A stretch of 11,328 nucleotides of DNA from Bacillota bacterium (GTDB lineage Bacteria > Bacillota > Clostridia > Lachnospirales > Cellulosilyticaceae), in assembly GCA_023457875.1 (NCBI GenBank), contig JAEXBC010000422.1, positions 1 through 11,328 of the forward strand. Direction: 5' to 3'. Below are positions 1 through 6,270 of this stretch, one piece after another. The first letter of the stretch is position 1. The number at the start of each line of letters is the position of its first letter. Under the pieces are notes generated by a model, which saw only the letters and a program-made list of their open reading frames with translations, had not been told where the DNA came from and searched no databases. Both the position numbers and the translations under genes were made by a program.

Positions 1-153
1 GCACCTAAAGGTGTTAAAACCTTCAATCCATGCTTTGATGTAACAGACCATGAATGTATTACAGCAATTATTACGGAATATGGAATTGCCAGACCTCCAT
101 TTAAAGAGTCTTTACAAGAAATCTTTAGAAAAAAACAAGAAGCTAAAAAATAA
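1..153 (+). CDS. MtnA-like aldose-1-phosphate isomerase, C-terminal end (partial)
   Basis: Only the last 50 codons and the TAA stop lie in the window; the gene begins upstream. The reading frame opens at base 1 and contains NPCFDVT followed by [14 protein letters not shown]. This matches the C-terminal pattern of the eIF-2B-alpha/MtnA family (NPAFDVTP...TAIITE.G). Known members isomerise 5-methylthioribose-1-phosphate (MtnA), 5-deoxyribose-1-phosphate (DrdI) or ribose-1,5-bisphosphate. The fragment cannot separate these. The tail is short and lysine-rich (KKKQEAKK-like). The stop is 36 bases before the aldolase start, so the two genes are probably cotranscribed. Ketose-1-phosphates made by MtnA/DrdI enzymes are the kind of substrate class II aldolases cleave, which makes the pairing meaningful. 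Family call fairly sure; substrate unknown. Confidence 0.75.
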   Translation, partial: APKGVKTFNPCFDVTDHECITAIITEYGIARPPFKESLQEIFRKKQEAKK

Positions 154-189
154 GACTTAAGGAGTCTCTGATAAGGAGGGGATAAAGAC

Positions 190-1098
190 ATGGTTGGATA
201 TGGAAATAATTTTAGGTATCCATCAGATTATGAAGCCAAGAAAGCTATTATTGAAGCTGGAAAGCGAATGTATAATAAAGGTTTTGTGGCTTCTAATGAT
301 GGAAATATCAGTTGTAAGGTTGGACCTAATGTCATATGGACAACACCAACAGGTGTATCCAAAGGATTTATGACGCCTGATATGCTTGTAAAAGTTAATT
401 TTGATGGAAAGGTTTTAATGGGAAAAAACAAGCCCTCTTCTGAAGTAAAGATGCACTTTAGAGTATATATGGAAAATCCGGATGTCATGGCAGTAACCCA
501 TGCGCATCCACCAGTGGCAACTTCCTTTGCTATTGCAGGAATTAGCCTTGATCGTGCCATCTTACCAGAAGCAGTTGTAAATTTAGGTTCAGTACCTATT
601 GCCCATTATGCAACACCAGGCAGTCAAGATGTACCTGATTCAATCGCACCATATTGTAATAGTCATAATGCCGTACTTCTTGCTAACCATGGGGCATTAT
701 CATGGGGTAAGGATGTTTTTGAAGCATATCATCGTTTAGAGTCTTTAGAGTACTATGCAACAGTGCTTATGTATACTGCTAGAATCATAGGTAAAGCGAA
801 TGAATTAAGTTGTAATCAAGTAAGTGAGCTGATTGATATTAGAGAAAAGTTAGGTATTAAATCAGGTGGCGTACCTCCTTGCAGCCTAACAGAGACTAAT
901 AATAAAGATGTTGTAAGCTCGGTTGTCTCTACAACATCCAGTTTAGTACAACCTAAACCAGCTCAATATGTAGATGCAAGTTGTGGATGTTCAGTTTCAA
1001 TAAGGCCTGAGCAGAAAGTGGCCACTCATAAAGAAGAAACAATTGCTGAATTAACGGCGCTTATTACACAACGGGTTTTAGAAAGTTTAAAGAGGTGA
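190..1098 (+). CDS. Class II (FucA/RhaD/Ald2-type) ketose-1-phosphate aldolase with C-terminal encapsulation peptide
   Basis: A zinc-dependent aldolase expected to cleave a ketose-1-phosphate into DHAP and a short aldehyde inside the microcompartment. The N-terminal ~215 residues are the AraD/FucA fold: SNDGNIS near residue 35, the catalytic-glutamate motif SSEVKMH (E85), zinc ligands H104 and H106 in THAHPP, and H167 in ANHGAL. FucA is about 215 residues, whereas this protein has 302. The extra part is a low-complexity S/T/V linker with a CGC motif (265-267), ending in an amphipathic helix (residues ~282-302) typical of BMC cargo tags. ATG 190 follows AAGGAGGGG (about 174-182) with good spacing. 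Substrate candidates are fuculose-1-P or rhamnulose-1-P (giving lactaldehyde), 5-deoxyribulose-1-P (acetaldehyde) or methylthioribulose-1-P. The MtnA-like gene upstream favours the last two, by inference. Confidence 0.9.
   Translation: MVGYGNNFRYPSDYEAKKAIIEAGKRMYNKGFVASNDGNISCKVGPNVIWTTPTGVSKGFMTPDMLVKVNFDGKVLMGKNKPSSEVKMHFRVYMENPDVMAVTHAHPPVATSFAIAGISLDRAILPEAVVNLGSVPIAHYATPGSQDVPDSIAPYCNSHNAVLLANHGALSWGKDVFEAYHRLESLEYYATVLMYTARIIGKANELSCNQVSELIDIREKLGIKSGGVPPCSLTETNNKDVVSSVVSTTSSLVQPKPAQYVDASCGCSVSIRPEQKVATHKEETIAELTALITQRVLESLKR
1033..1095 (+). other. Encapsulation peptide (C-terminal) of the aldolase
   Basis: Codes for the final 21 residues of the aldolase, beginning EETIAEL and ending LESLKR. 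Hydrophobic I/L/V residues recur every three to four positions between charged ones, giving an amphipathic helix behind a flexible linker. This is the usual form of a BMC cargo-targeting peptide. Absent from stand-alone FucA-type aldolases. Confidence 0.7.
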
Positions 1099-1102
1099 CA
1101 GC

Positions 1103-1165
1103 ATGGATATCGGTCAAAAGGATATTGAACTTATTGTTCAGCAAGTACTTAAAAATGTATTACCA
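1103..1165 (+). other. Encapsulation peptide (N-terminal) of the aldehyde dehydrogenase
   Basis: Codes for residues 1-21, MDIGQKDIELIVQQVLKNVL and the next residue. The I/L/V spacing and charged opposite face match N-terminal BMC targeting helices of PduP-like enzymes. It is followed by a Ser/Pro/Thr-rich linker before the catalytic domain. Confidence 0.75.
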
Positions 1166-2632
1166 AGTGTAGAACAAATGGCAGCCTCTTCTCCAAGCTC
1201 AAGCGCTATAAAAACCTATAAACCTGGTACAGATGTTTCAGTAGAAAATATACCACCCAAAGTAACATCAGTAAGTGTGGCAAGTACCATTAAAGGAGAC
1301 TATGGTGTATTTGAGACTATGTCTGAGGCAGTAGATGCAGCCTATGAAGCACAAAAAATTTATAGAAATAACTTTCAATTAAAGGATAGAGAACGTCTTA
1401 TTCAAAACATTAGAAAGGTGACAAAAGAGTATGCCAAAACCTTTGCTAAGATGGCTGTAGAAGAAACCAAGATAGGGCGTTATGAGGATAAGATAGAAAA
1501 AAATCTATTAGTTATTGAAGGAACACCGGGAACAGAATGTTTAACAACAGCTGCCATTTCGGGAGATCATGGATTAACCATTGTAGAGCATGCACCTTAT
1601 GGTGTCATAGGAGCTATTACACCAGTGACTAATCCTACAGAGACAATTATCAATAATGTGATCTCTATGATTTCTGGTGGCAATTCAGTTGTATTTAATG
1701 TTCACCCAAGCGCTAAAAATTGTTGTGCTTTTGCACTTCAACTTATTAATAAAGCTATTGAGGAAGTAGGTGGACCTAAAAATCTAGCTACCATGGTTAA
1801 GAATCCAACCCTTGATACTGTAAAAGAATTAAGTAGTAATGATAAAATTAGGCTTTTAGTAGGAACAGGTGGTATGCCTATGGTAAGAGCATTGCTTCAA
1901 TCGGGCAAAAAAGTAATTGGAGCAGGAGCAGGAAATCCACCAGTTATTGTTGACGAAACAGCCGACATTAAGCATGCTGCAAAAGAAATCTACAAAGGAG
2001 CTTCCTTTGACAACAACTTGCTTTGCTTAGCAGAGAAGGAAGTATTCGTTGTAGAGCGTGTAGCAACTGACTTAATTTATAATATGATTCAAGAAGGTGC
2101 ATTTCTACTTAACAGTAACCAGCTCGAACAAATTATGGATTTAGTCCTTACCTATGAAGAAACACCAAATGGTAGAGTGTACCATACCAATAAACAATGG
2201 GTTGGAAAAGATGCAAGTAAAATGTTAGAAGCGATTGGTATTCAAGGTAAATCAGAGTGTAGATTGCTTATTTGCGAAGTAGCACATAATCACCCATTTG
2301 TTTTACTTGAACAATTGATGCCAGTACTTCCAATTGTAAAATGTGCGAGTTTAGATCAGGCCATTGAATATGCAATGATTGCAGAACATGGAAACCGTCA
2401 TACAGCATCTATGTTCTCTCAAAATATTAGTCATCTGACACGCTTTGCAAGAGAAGTAGAAACCACTATTTTTGTTAAGAATGCAGCGACTTTAGCTGGA
2501 GTAGGCTTTGGCGGAGAAGGACATACGACGATGACAATAGCCGGGCCAACTGGTGAAGGTATTACTAATGCAGTTTCTTTTACTAGACAAAGGAGATGCA
2601 CACTTGGTGAAGGTGGTTTTAGAATAATCTAG
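1103..2632 (+). CDS. CoA-acylating aldehyde dehydrogenase (PduP/EutE-like), encapsulated
   Basis: Oxidises a short aldehyde to its acyl-CoA with NAD+ and CoA in the compartment lumen. The core (~residue 66 onward) has the PduP/EutE pattern: HAPYGVIGAITPVTNPT (163-179), GGNSVVFNVHPSAK (192-205), GAGAGNPPVIVD (273-284) and the catalytic cysteine in FDNNLLC (C308). At 509 residues it is longer than typical PduP (~460). The surplus is an N-terminal amphipathic encapsulation peptide (residues 1-21) and a Ser/Pro/Thr-rich linker (to ~60). ATG 1103 lies four bases after the aldolase stop, with AGAGGTGA (1091-1098) overlapping that stop as ribosome binding site, so translation is probably coupled. 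The aldehyde would be that released by the aldolase (acetaldehyde, methylthioacetaldehyde) or propionaldehyde if a diol dehydratase exists elsewhere. Confidence 0.93.
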   Translation: MDIGQKDIELIVQQVLKNVLPSVEQMAASSPSSSAIKTYKPGTDVSVENIPPKVTSVSVASTIKGDYGVFETMSEAVDAAYEAQKIYRNNFQLKDRERLIQNIRKVTKEYAKTFAKMAVEETKIGRYEDKIEKNLLVIEGTPGTECLTTAAISGDHGLTIVEHAPYGVIGAITPVTNPTETIINNVISMISGGNSVVFNVHPSAKNCCAFALQLINKAIEEVGGPKNLATMVKNPTLDTVKELSSNDKIRLLVGTGGMPMVRALLQSGKKVIGAGAGNPPVIVDETADIKHAAKEIYKGASFDNNLLCLAEKEVFVVERVATDLIYNMIQEGAFLLNSNQLEQIMDLVLTYEETPNGRVYHTNKQWVGKDASKMLEAIGIQGKSECRLLICEVAHNHPFVLLEQLMPVLPIVKCASLDQAIEYAMIAEHGNRHTASMFSQNISHLTRFAREVETTIFVKNAATLAGVGFGGEGHTTMTIAGPTGEGITNAVSFTRQRRCTLGEGGFRII

Positions 2633-2649
2633 AAAAGTAGGTAGATATC

Positions 2650-2970
2650 ATGGCAATAGGATTTTTAGAAGTTGCGGGATATGGGACTGCTTTATATGCA
2701 ATGGATAAAGCTTGTAAAGCAACAGATATCACTATTTTGGGGATTGATACCATTAATCCTAAAGATACAAGTGCCCATATTCCACTCACAGTACAGGTTA
2801 AATTTGAAGGTAGTGTTTCAGATGTGAAAATTGCAACACAAGTAGCTGGTGAGGCAGCCCTTAAATTTAATGAAGAAAAAGAAATCATCACAAGTGTGAT
2901 TGAGAATCCCTATCATGGGACAAAAAAATTAGGTGCGATTTCAAAAGTTAAGTTTCAAGATAACCAGTAG
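2650..2970 (+). CDS. Divergent BMC-H shell protein with enlarged pore loop
   Basis: A single BMC-domain shell subunit of 106 residues, expected to form hexamers in the facets. The start AIGFLEVAGYGTALYAMDKA matches the BMC opening (AIG.IE..G...A...D.), and SVSDVKIATQVAGEAA matches the second conserved stretch. It differs from its neighbours where the central pore forms. The canonical paralogs here have TEKIGSGLI between the conserved G and TV, while this protein has IDTINPKDTSAHIPL, about six residues longer and without the GSG pore motif. The C-terminus adds a short polar tail after ~residue 90. ATG 2650 is preceded by the weak site AAGTAGGTAG (2635-2644), hinting at lower translation than the canonical shell genes. 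Gap of 17 bases from the aldehyde dehydrogenase. Family call is strong; pore function is inference. Confidence 0.85.
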   Translation: MAIGFLEVAGYGTALYAMDKACKATDITILGIDTINPKDTSAHIPLTVQVKFEGSVSDVKIATQVAGEAALKFNEEKEIITSVIENPYHGTKKLGAISKVKFQDNQ

Positions 2971-2985
2971 ATGGAGGGATGTAAT

Positions 2986-3258
2986 ATGTCAGCAGTTGGA
3001 ATGATTGAAACAAGGGGACTCACAGCATCAATCGAAGCAACAGATGCTATGCTTAAAGCAGCAGATGTAGAACTTGTGGGTACAGAGAAAATAGGCTCAG
3101 GTCTGATTACAGTCATTGTAAAAGGCGAAGTAGGAGCAGTTAAAGCAGCAACAGAAGCGGGAGCAGAAACAGCAGCACGCTTAGGGGAACTAGTATGTGT
3201 ACATGTAATTGCTAGGCCCCATAATGACACAGCAAGGATTTTCCCTGCTGTTAAGTAG
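2986..3258 (+). CDS. Canonical BMC-H shell protein (PduA/PduJ-like), copy 1
   Basis: A 90-residue hexameric facet protein. It opens [10 protein letters not shown], has the pore motif KIGSG (residues 35-39) and the [13 protein letters not shown] segment, and ends with HVIARPH, all typical of PduA/PduJ/EutM-type BMC-H. The start chosen is ATG 2986, not the in-frame ATG 2971. The bases of the latter are part of the GGAGGG ribosome binding site (2973-2977 region), and starting at 2986 gives the same 90-residue length and N-terminus as its paralog at 3793-4065. The two differ at 20 of 90 positions by direct comparison (78% identical). Its upstream neighbour's stop is 16 bases away. Confidence 0.95.
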   Translation: MSAVGMIETRGLTASIEATDAMLKAADVELVGTEKIGSGLITVIVKGEVGAVKAATEAGAETAARLGELVCVHVIARPHNDTARIFPAVK

Positions 3259-3286
3259 GAAAAATTCATATAGGTAGCGTACAAGT

Positions 3287-3715
3287 ATGGGAAATAAACC
3301 TTTTAACGCAATAGGAGTTGTTGAAGTCAATTTTTTTACCAATGCCCTCATCGTTTTAGACGAGATGCTTAAAGCCAGTGAAGTACACTTAGTGGCTTGT
3401 GAAAAGAAGCTAGGGGGAAGAATGGTAACGATTATTGTTGGCGGAGACACCTCGGCAGTGAATGCAGCAATAGAAACTGCACTGCTTACGAGCCAGACAG
3501 TTGGAGAAAAAAATATCAAAGTAGCTGTTACAATTCCTAACCCACATATGGAAATCAGAAAGTTATTAAACTTGATCCAAACACCTAGTCCATCACAAAC
3601 GAGCCAGATGCAGGAACAAGCCCTACACCCCGATCAGCAAGAAGCACTAACAACAAAAACAGCAGTTTTAGAAGGACCCAAAAAACCAAAAGTAAAAAAC
3701 AAGACTAAAAAGTAG
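3287..3715 (+). CDS. BMC-H shell protein with lysine-rich C-terminal tail
   Basis: Residues 7-97 are a BMC domain: AIGVVEVNFFTNALIVLDEMLKA, a pore region EKKLGGRM in place of EKIGSGL, and VTIPNPHMEI near the end. Beyond it lies a tail of about 45 residues (98-142) that is Ser/Gln/Thr-rich and then strongly basic, with seven lysines in the last twelve residues. The function of the tail is unknown. EutK is a precedent for a shell protein with an appended basic, putatively nucleic-acid-binding module, but no helix-turn-helix can be recognised here. It could also bind cargo or the cytosolic face. ATG 3287 has only a weak upstream site (AGGTAG, about 3272-3277). It is followed by 77 bases of AT-rich spacer with no clear promoter. 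Confidence 0.85.
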   Translation: MGNKPFNAIGVVEVNFFTNALIVLDEMLKASEVHLVACEKKLGGRMVTIIVGGDTSAVNAAIETALLTSQTVGEKNIKVAVTIPNPHMEIRKLLNLIQTPSPSQTSQMQEQALHPDQQEALTTKTAVLEGPKKPKVKNKTKK

Positions 3716-3792
3716 AGAGTAAGAGTAGTCATAATACAAAAATGTAAAAATCGCCAATAAAATAAATCTCTAAAAAACAGGAGGAACTAACT

Positions 3793-4065
3793 ATGAAAGC
3801 TGTAGGAATGATTGAAACAAGAGGATTAGTAGCATCAATTGAGGCAGCAGACGCAATGCTTAAAGCAGCAGAGGTGGAATTAGTAGGAACAGAAAAAATA
3901 GGTTCAGGACTTGTAACGGTTATCGTACAAGGTGATGTGGGAGCGGTTAAGGCAGCTACAGAAAGTGGCGCAGAAGCAGCTTCTAGACTTGGAGAAGTAG
4001 TATCTGTTCATGTAATTCCAAGACCACATACAGATATCAGCACTATTTTACCACTTATTAAATAA
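3793..4065 (+). CDS. Canonical BMC-H shell protein (PduA/PduJ-like), copy 2
   Basis: A 90-residue BMC-H with KIGSG pore motif, paralog of the gene at 2986-3258; most of the 20 substitutions are conservative and about half lie in the last 30 residues. Ribosome binding site AGGAGG (3779-3784) lies eight bases before ATG 3793 and is the best-placed one among the shell genes. Together with the hairpin terminator directly downstream, this suggests the product is made in large amounts relative to the genes after it. PduA and PduJ form a comparable near-duplicate pair in propanediol compartments. Confidence 0.95.
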   Translation: MKAVGMIETRGLVASIEAADAMLKAAEVELVGTEKIGSGLVTVIVQGDVGAVKAATESGAEAASRLGEVVSVHVIPRPHTDISTILPLIK

Positions 4066-4071
4066 TAAGAA

Positions 4072-4125
4072 GGGGGTTGTTGCAAAAAACAAGTAAATGC
4101 TGTTTTGCAGTAACCCCTGTTTTTT
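4072..4125 (+). terminator. Intra-operon rho-independent terminator (probably partial)
   Basis: The 5' arm GGGGTTGTTGCAAAA and the 3' arm TTTTGCAGTAACCCC (about 4103-4117) pair as a long stem with one or two mismatches. A run ending TGTTTTTT (4118-4125) follows. It lies between the shell genes and PduL. The downstream genes are in the same direction and needed for the same compartment, so read-through or a weak promoter must supply them. A poor candidate promoter is TATAAA at 4130-4135 with TTGCAG at 4105-4110 (19 bases apart). Confidence 0.75.
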
Positions 4126-4173
4126 CAAATATAAAAGCGAGGTAAAGGAAATTGAAGGAGAGGAGGTATAAGC

Positions 4174-4236
4174 GTGGAAAAGGACAGATTCGTACAACAC
4201 GTTACAGAATTAGTACTAGCAGAGATTAGAAATTTA
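4174..4236 (+). other. Encapsulation peptide (N-terminal) of PduL
   Basis: Codes for residues 1-21 (MEKDRFVQHVTELVLAEIRN and the next residue). V, L and I recur at helical spacing ahead of the first PduL barrel. This is the usual position of the targeting helix in BMC-associated PduL proteins. Confidence 0.7.
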
Positions 4237-4824
4237 GAAATGAAGCATAAAATGCTTCCCGTAGGAATATCAGCTCGGCATGTGCACTTATCCCAAAAAG
4301 ATCTAGAAGCTTTGTTTGGTGCAGGACATCAACTTACTTTTTTTAAACCACTTAGTCAGCCGGGCCAATTTGCAGCAGAAGAAACCCTTGAGTTAATAGG
4401 ACAAAAGGGTACCATCAAAAAAGTACGCATATTAGGTCCGCTGCGTCCTCAAACTCAGGTTGAAATATCTTTGTCAGATGCGAGAAGTTTAGGCATTAAG
4501 CCACCAGTAAGGAATTCAGGGGATATAGAAGAGACACCAGGAATCATCCTCAGAGGTCCTAGAGGTGAGTTAAAAATAGATAACGGCGTCATTATAGCAG
4601 AGCGGCATGTACATATGACTAAAAGAGAAGCTGAAAGCTTTGGTCTTCACGATGGCGAGCATATTAGAGCTTTTGTGGATGGTAAAAAGGGTGGCGTGCT
4701 AGAGCATATTACAGTGAGAGTAAGCGATGCCTATGCCCTGGATTTACATATTGATACTGATGATGCAAATGCTTTTGGATTAACACAAGGTCAAAAAGTA
4801 AGATTTGAAAAGATAGAAAAATAA
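4174..4824 (+). CDS. pduL: PduL-type phosphate propanoyltransferase (phosphotransacylase)
   Basis: Converts acyl-CoA and phosphate to acyl-phosphate and free CoA, recycling CoA in the lumen and allowing later ATP formation by a kinase. At 216 residues it has the PduL double beta-barrel pattern. The metal-binding set is complete: H36 and H38 in SARHVHLS, E97 in QVEIS, H145 and H147 in ERHVHM, and H192 in LHIDTDDAN. The spacing between these matches that known for the family (zinc ligands of the Rhodopseudomonas palustris enzyme). The N-terminal ~21 residues form an amphipathic helix ahead of the core, an encapsulation peptide. The start is GTG 4174, with AGGAGG at 4161-4166 at seven bases. Five bases separate its stop from a TTG that looks like part of the next gene's leader. 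Confidence 0.95.
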   Translation: MEKDRFVQHVTELVLAEIRNLEMKHKMLPVGISARHVHLSQKDLEALFGAGHQLTFFKPLSQPGQFAAEETLELIGQKGTIKKVRILGPLRPQTQVEISLSDARSLGIKPPVRNSGDIEETPGIILRGPRGELKIDNGVIIAERHVHMTKREAESFGLHDGEHIRAFVDGKKGGVLEHITVRVSDAYALDLHIDTDDANAFGLTQGQKVRFEKIEK

Positions 4825-4844
4825 AAGCATTGGGAGTGAGGAAA

Positions 4845-5108
4845 ATGATTTTAGGTAAAGTAGTTGGAACAGTGGTATCAACAAGAAAATGCCAAAATTT
4901 AGTGGGATATAAATTACTTACCATTAAGCCGCTTTGTGGACATAAGGAAGAGATCTTTGTAGCAGCAGATAATCTAGGAGCAGGTATTGGCGAATGTGTG
5001 CTTGTTACTATGGGTAGCACGACTCAACATGCCTTAGATAAATCAGTTCCTATTGATGCTTTAGTAGTAGGTATAGTAGATTCAGAACCACAAATAGACA
5101 GCGAGTAA
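4845..5108 (+). CDS. BMC-P pentameric vertex protein (EutN/CcmL family)
   Basis: Forms the pentamers that cap the vertices of the icosahedral shell. The 87 residues begin MILGKVVGTVVSTRK, continue with LVGYKLLTIKP and AADNLGAGIGECVLVTMGS, and end with IDALVVGIVD, all standard for EutN/CcmL. The chosen start is ATG 4845, with GAGTGAGG (4834-4841) just upstream. The longer frame from TTG 4830 would place this ribosome binding site inside the coding region and add five residues not usual for the family. It is the only pentamer gene in the window. Confidence 0.93.
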   Translation: MILGKVVGTVVSTRKCQNLVGYKLLTIKPLCGHKEEIFVAADNLGAGIGECVLVTMGSTTQHALDKSVPIDALVVGIVDSEPQIDSE

Positions 5109-5131
5109 AAGGAGCTAAGGGGGAAGTTGGT

Positions 5132-6256
5132 ATGGAAATATTAAAGGTATTAGCAGTGGCAGATCCAGCGGTGAGTGTTTATGTAGATAAACAATATCAT
5201 CTATTAGAAGATTTCCCAGAGAAAGATATTAAGGTGCAGTTTGACATTGTACCCTGGGAAGACTATTTTGACACCATGACGCAAGCTTTTAATGGAAAGG
5301 CAAGTTATGATATTGTCATGGTTGCAGGACATTTATGGTTAAAAGATTTCGTGGATAAAGGCTATCTTGCACCTATGAGCTATGATTTTGAAGATATTTT
5401 ACCCATTATAGCAGAGGAAATGACCTGCGAGGGAAAAACTTATCTTTCTCCATCTTTCTGCGATGGGCATATGATTGTCTATAGAAAGAGCATTTTACAA
5501 GCAGTACTAGGTACATTACCTGAAGAAGTGATTACAGTGGATAAGTTTATTAAGATAGTGGAAAAACTTTATCGTGCAGGATATGATACACCTATTGCTA
5601 TAAAAGCCCATGAGTCAGAAATTCTATTAGATGCACTTCCTTACCTAAGGAGTGAATCAGATCAGGATTTATATGTGCCACAACAGGGGCGAAGTACTTG
5701 CCATATTAAGGAAATGTCACAGGGACTTGATAAGTATCTAAGACTTAAGGCATTTGCGTCTAAAGAAGCACATATGTATGGCAATGATGAAATTAAGGAA
5801 GCCTTAATAAGAGAACAAGTGGTTATGGCTGCGCCTTGGAGTGGGCAACTTGGAGTAATAACCCAAGGCTACGATAAAAGAGAGGATTTGGGGTACGCAA
5901 CCTTTGATACAGCTTGGAATGTAACGTGGTCATTTGCTATTACCAGTATGAGTAAACAGAAGGATCAAGCAGAAAAGTTATTGGCCTATTTAAGATCAAA
6001 GAAGGTGGATAGCATAGTAGGTGCTTATTGCGGTGCGCCTATTAGAAAAAGTAGTTATCTAGAAGGCATGGCAAGGTTTCCTTGGTACAAGGTACAGCTT
6101 AGAATGATAGAAGAATGTGCAAAACCTTTAGCTTCAGATGCAAAAGCTGGCGAAAAGAATGGGCTTCTTTATGAAGCGATTCATCATATTTTTACAGGCA
6201 AAGTTAGTAGTACAGAAGCTTTAAGCGAAGTTCAGGAGAAAGTTAACGCTATTTAA
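5132..6256 (+). CDS. Solute-binding-protein-like protein without a signal peptide (cytosolic SBP fold)
   Basis: Resembles ABC-transporter extracellular solute-binding proteins of family 1 (sugar type). After a first beta strand it has VPWEDYFDTMTQAFNGKASYDIVMVAG (41-67), the typical 'W..y...l..a..sg..PDV' region. Later come AAPWSGQLGV and a C-terminal MARFPWYKVQL segment. The 374 residues match a mature binding protein. The N-terminus MEILKVLAVADPAV begins directly in the first strand, with no hydrophobic secretion signal or lipobox. AAGGGGG at 5117-5123 fixes ATG 5132 as the start, and the in-frame codons upstream (K-G-A-K-G-E-V-G) give no signal either. No permease or ATPase gene is adjacent. 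It probably acts in the cytosol, perhaps sensing or buffering a sugar phosphate or intermediate. Fold call moderate; function unknown. Confidence 0.75.
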   Translation: MEILKVLAVADPAVSVYVDKQYHLLEDFPEKDIKVQFDIVPWEDYFDTMTQAFNGKASYDIVMVAGHLWLKDFVDKGYLAPMSYDFEDILPIIAEEMTCEGKTYLSPSFCDGHMIVYRKSILQAVLGTLPEEVITVDKFIKIVEKLYRAGYDTPIAIKAHESEILLDALPYLRSESDQDLYVPQQGRSTCHIKEMSQGLDKYLRLKAFASKEAHMYGNDEIKEALIREQVVMAAPWSGQLGVITQGYDKREDLGYATFDTAWNVTWSFAITSMSKQKDQAEKLLAYLRSKKVDSIVGAYCGAPIRKSSYLEGMARFPWYKVQLRMIEECAKPLASDAKAGEKNGLLYEAIHHIFTGKVSSTEALSEVQEKVNAI

Positions 6257-6270
6257 GAAAGGAGTACGCT

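Noticed and set aside
2971..2985. Upstream in-frame ATG giving a 95-residue version of the first canonical BMC-H
   Set aside because: Its bases overlap the GGAGGG ribosome binding site for ATG 2986, and the shorter form matches the 90-residue paralog exactly in length.
228..3519. Minus-strand open frames of 90-110 codons over the aldolase and shell genes (228-560, 2619-2891, 2955-3284, 3190-3519)
   Set aside because: They lie antisense to well-recognised genes, have no recognisable domain or ribosome binding site, and are explained by the codon pattern of the plus-strand genes.
4105..4135. Possible promoter TTGCAG / TATAAA ahead of PduL
   Set aside because: The -35 is poor, the spacing is 19 bases and the -35 lies within the terminator stem; kept only as a remark.
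4830..4844. TTG start extending the EutN/CcmL protein by five residues
   Set aside because: The extension would contain the ribosome binding site of ATG 4845, and the family normally begins at the MxLGKVVG position.
4709..5020. Minus-strand open frame across the PduL/EutN junction
   Set aside because: It overlaps two firmly identified genes and shows no recognisable protein pattern.
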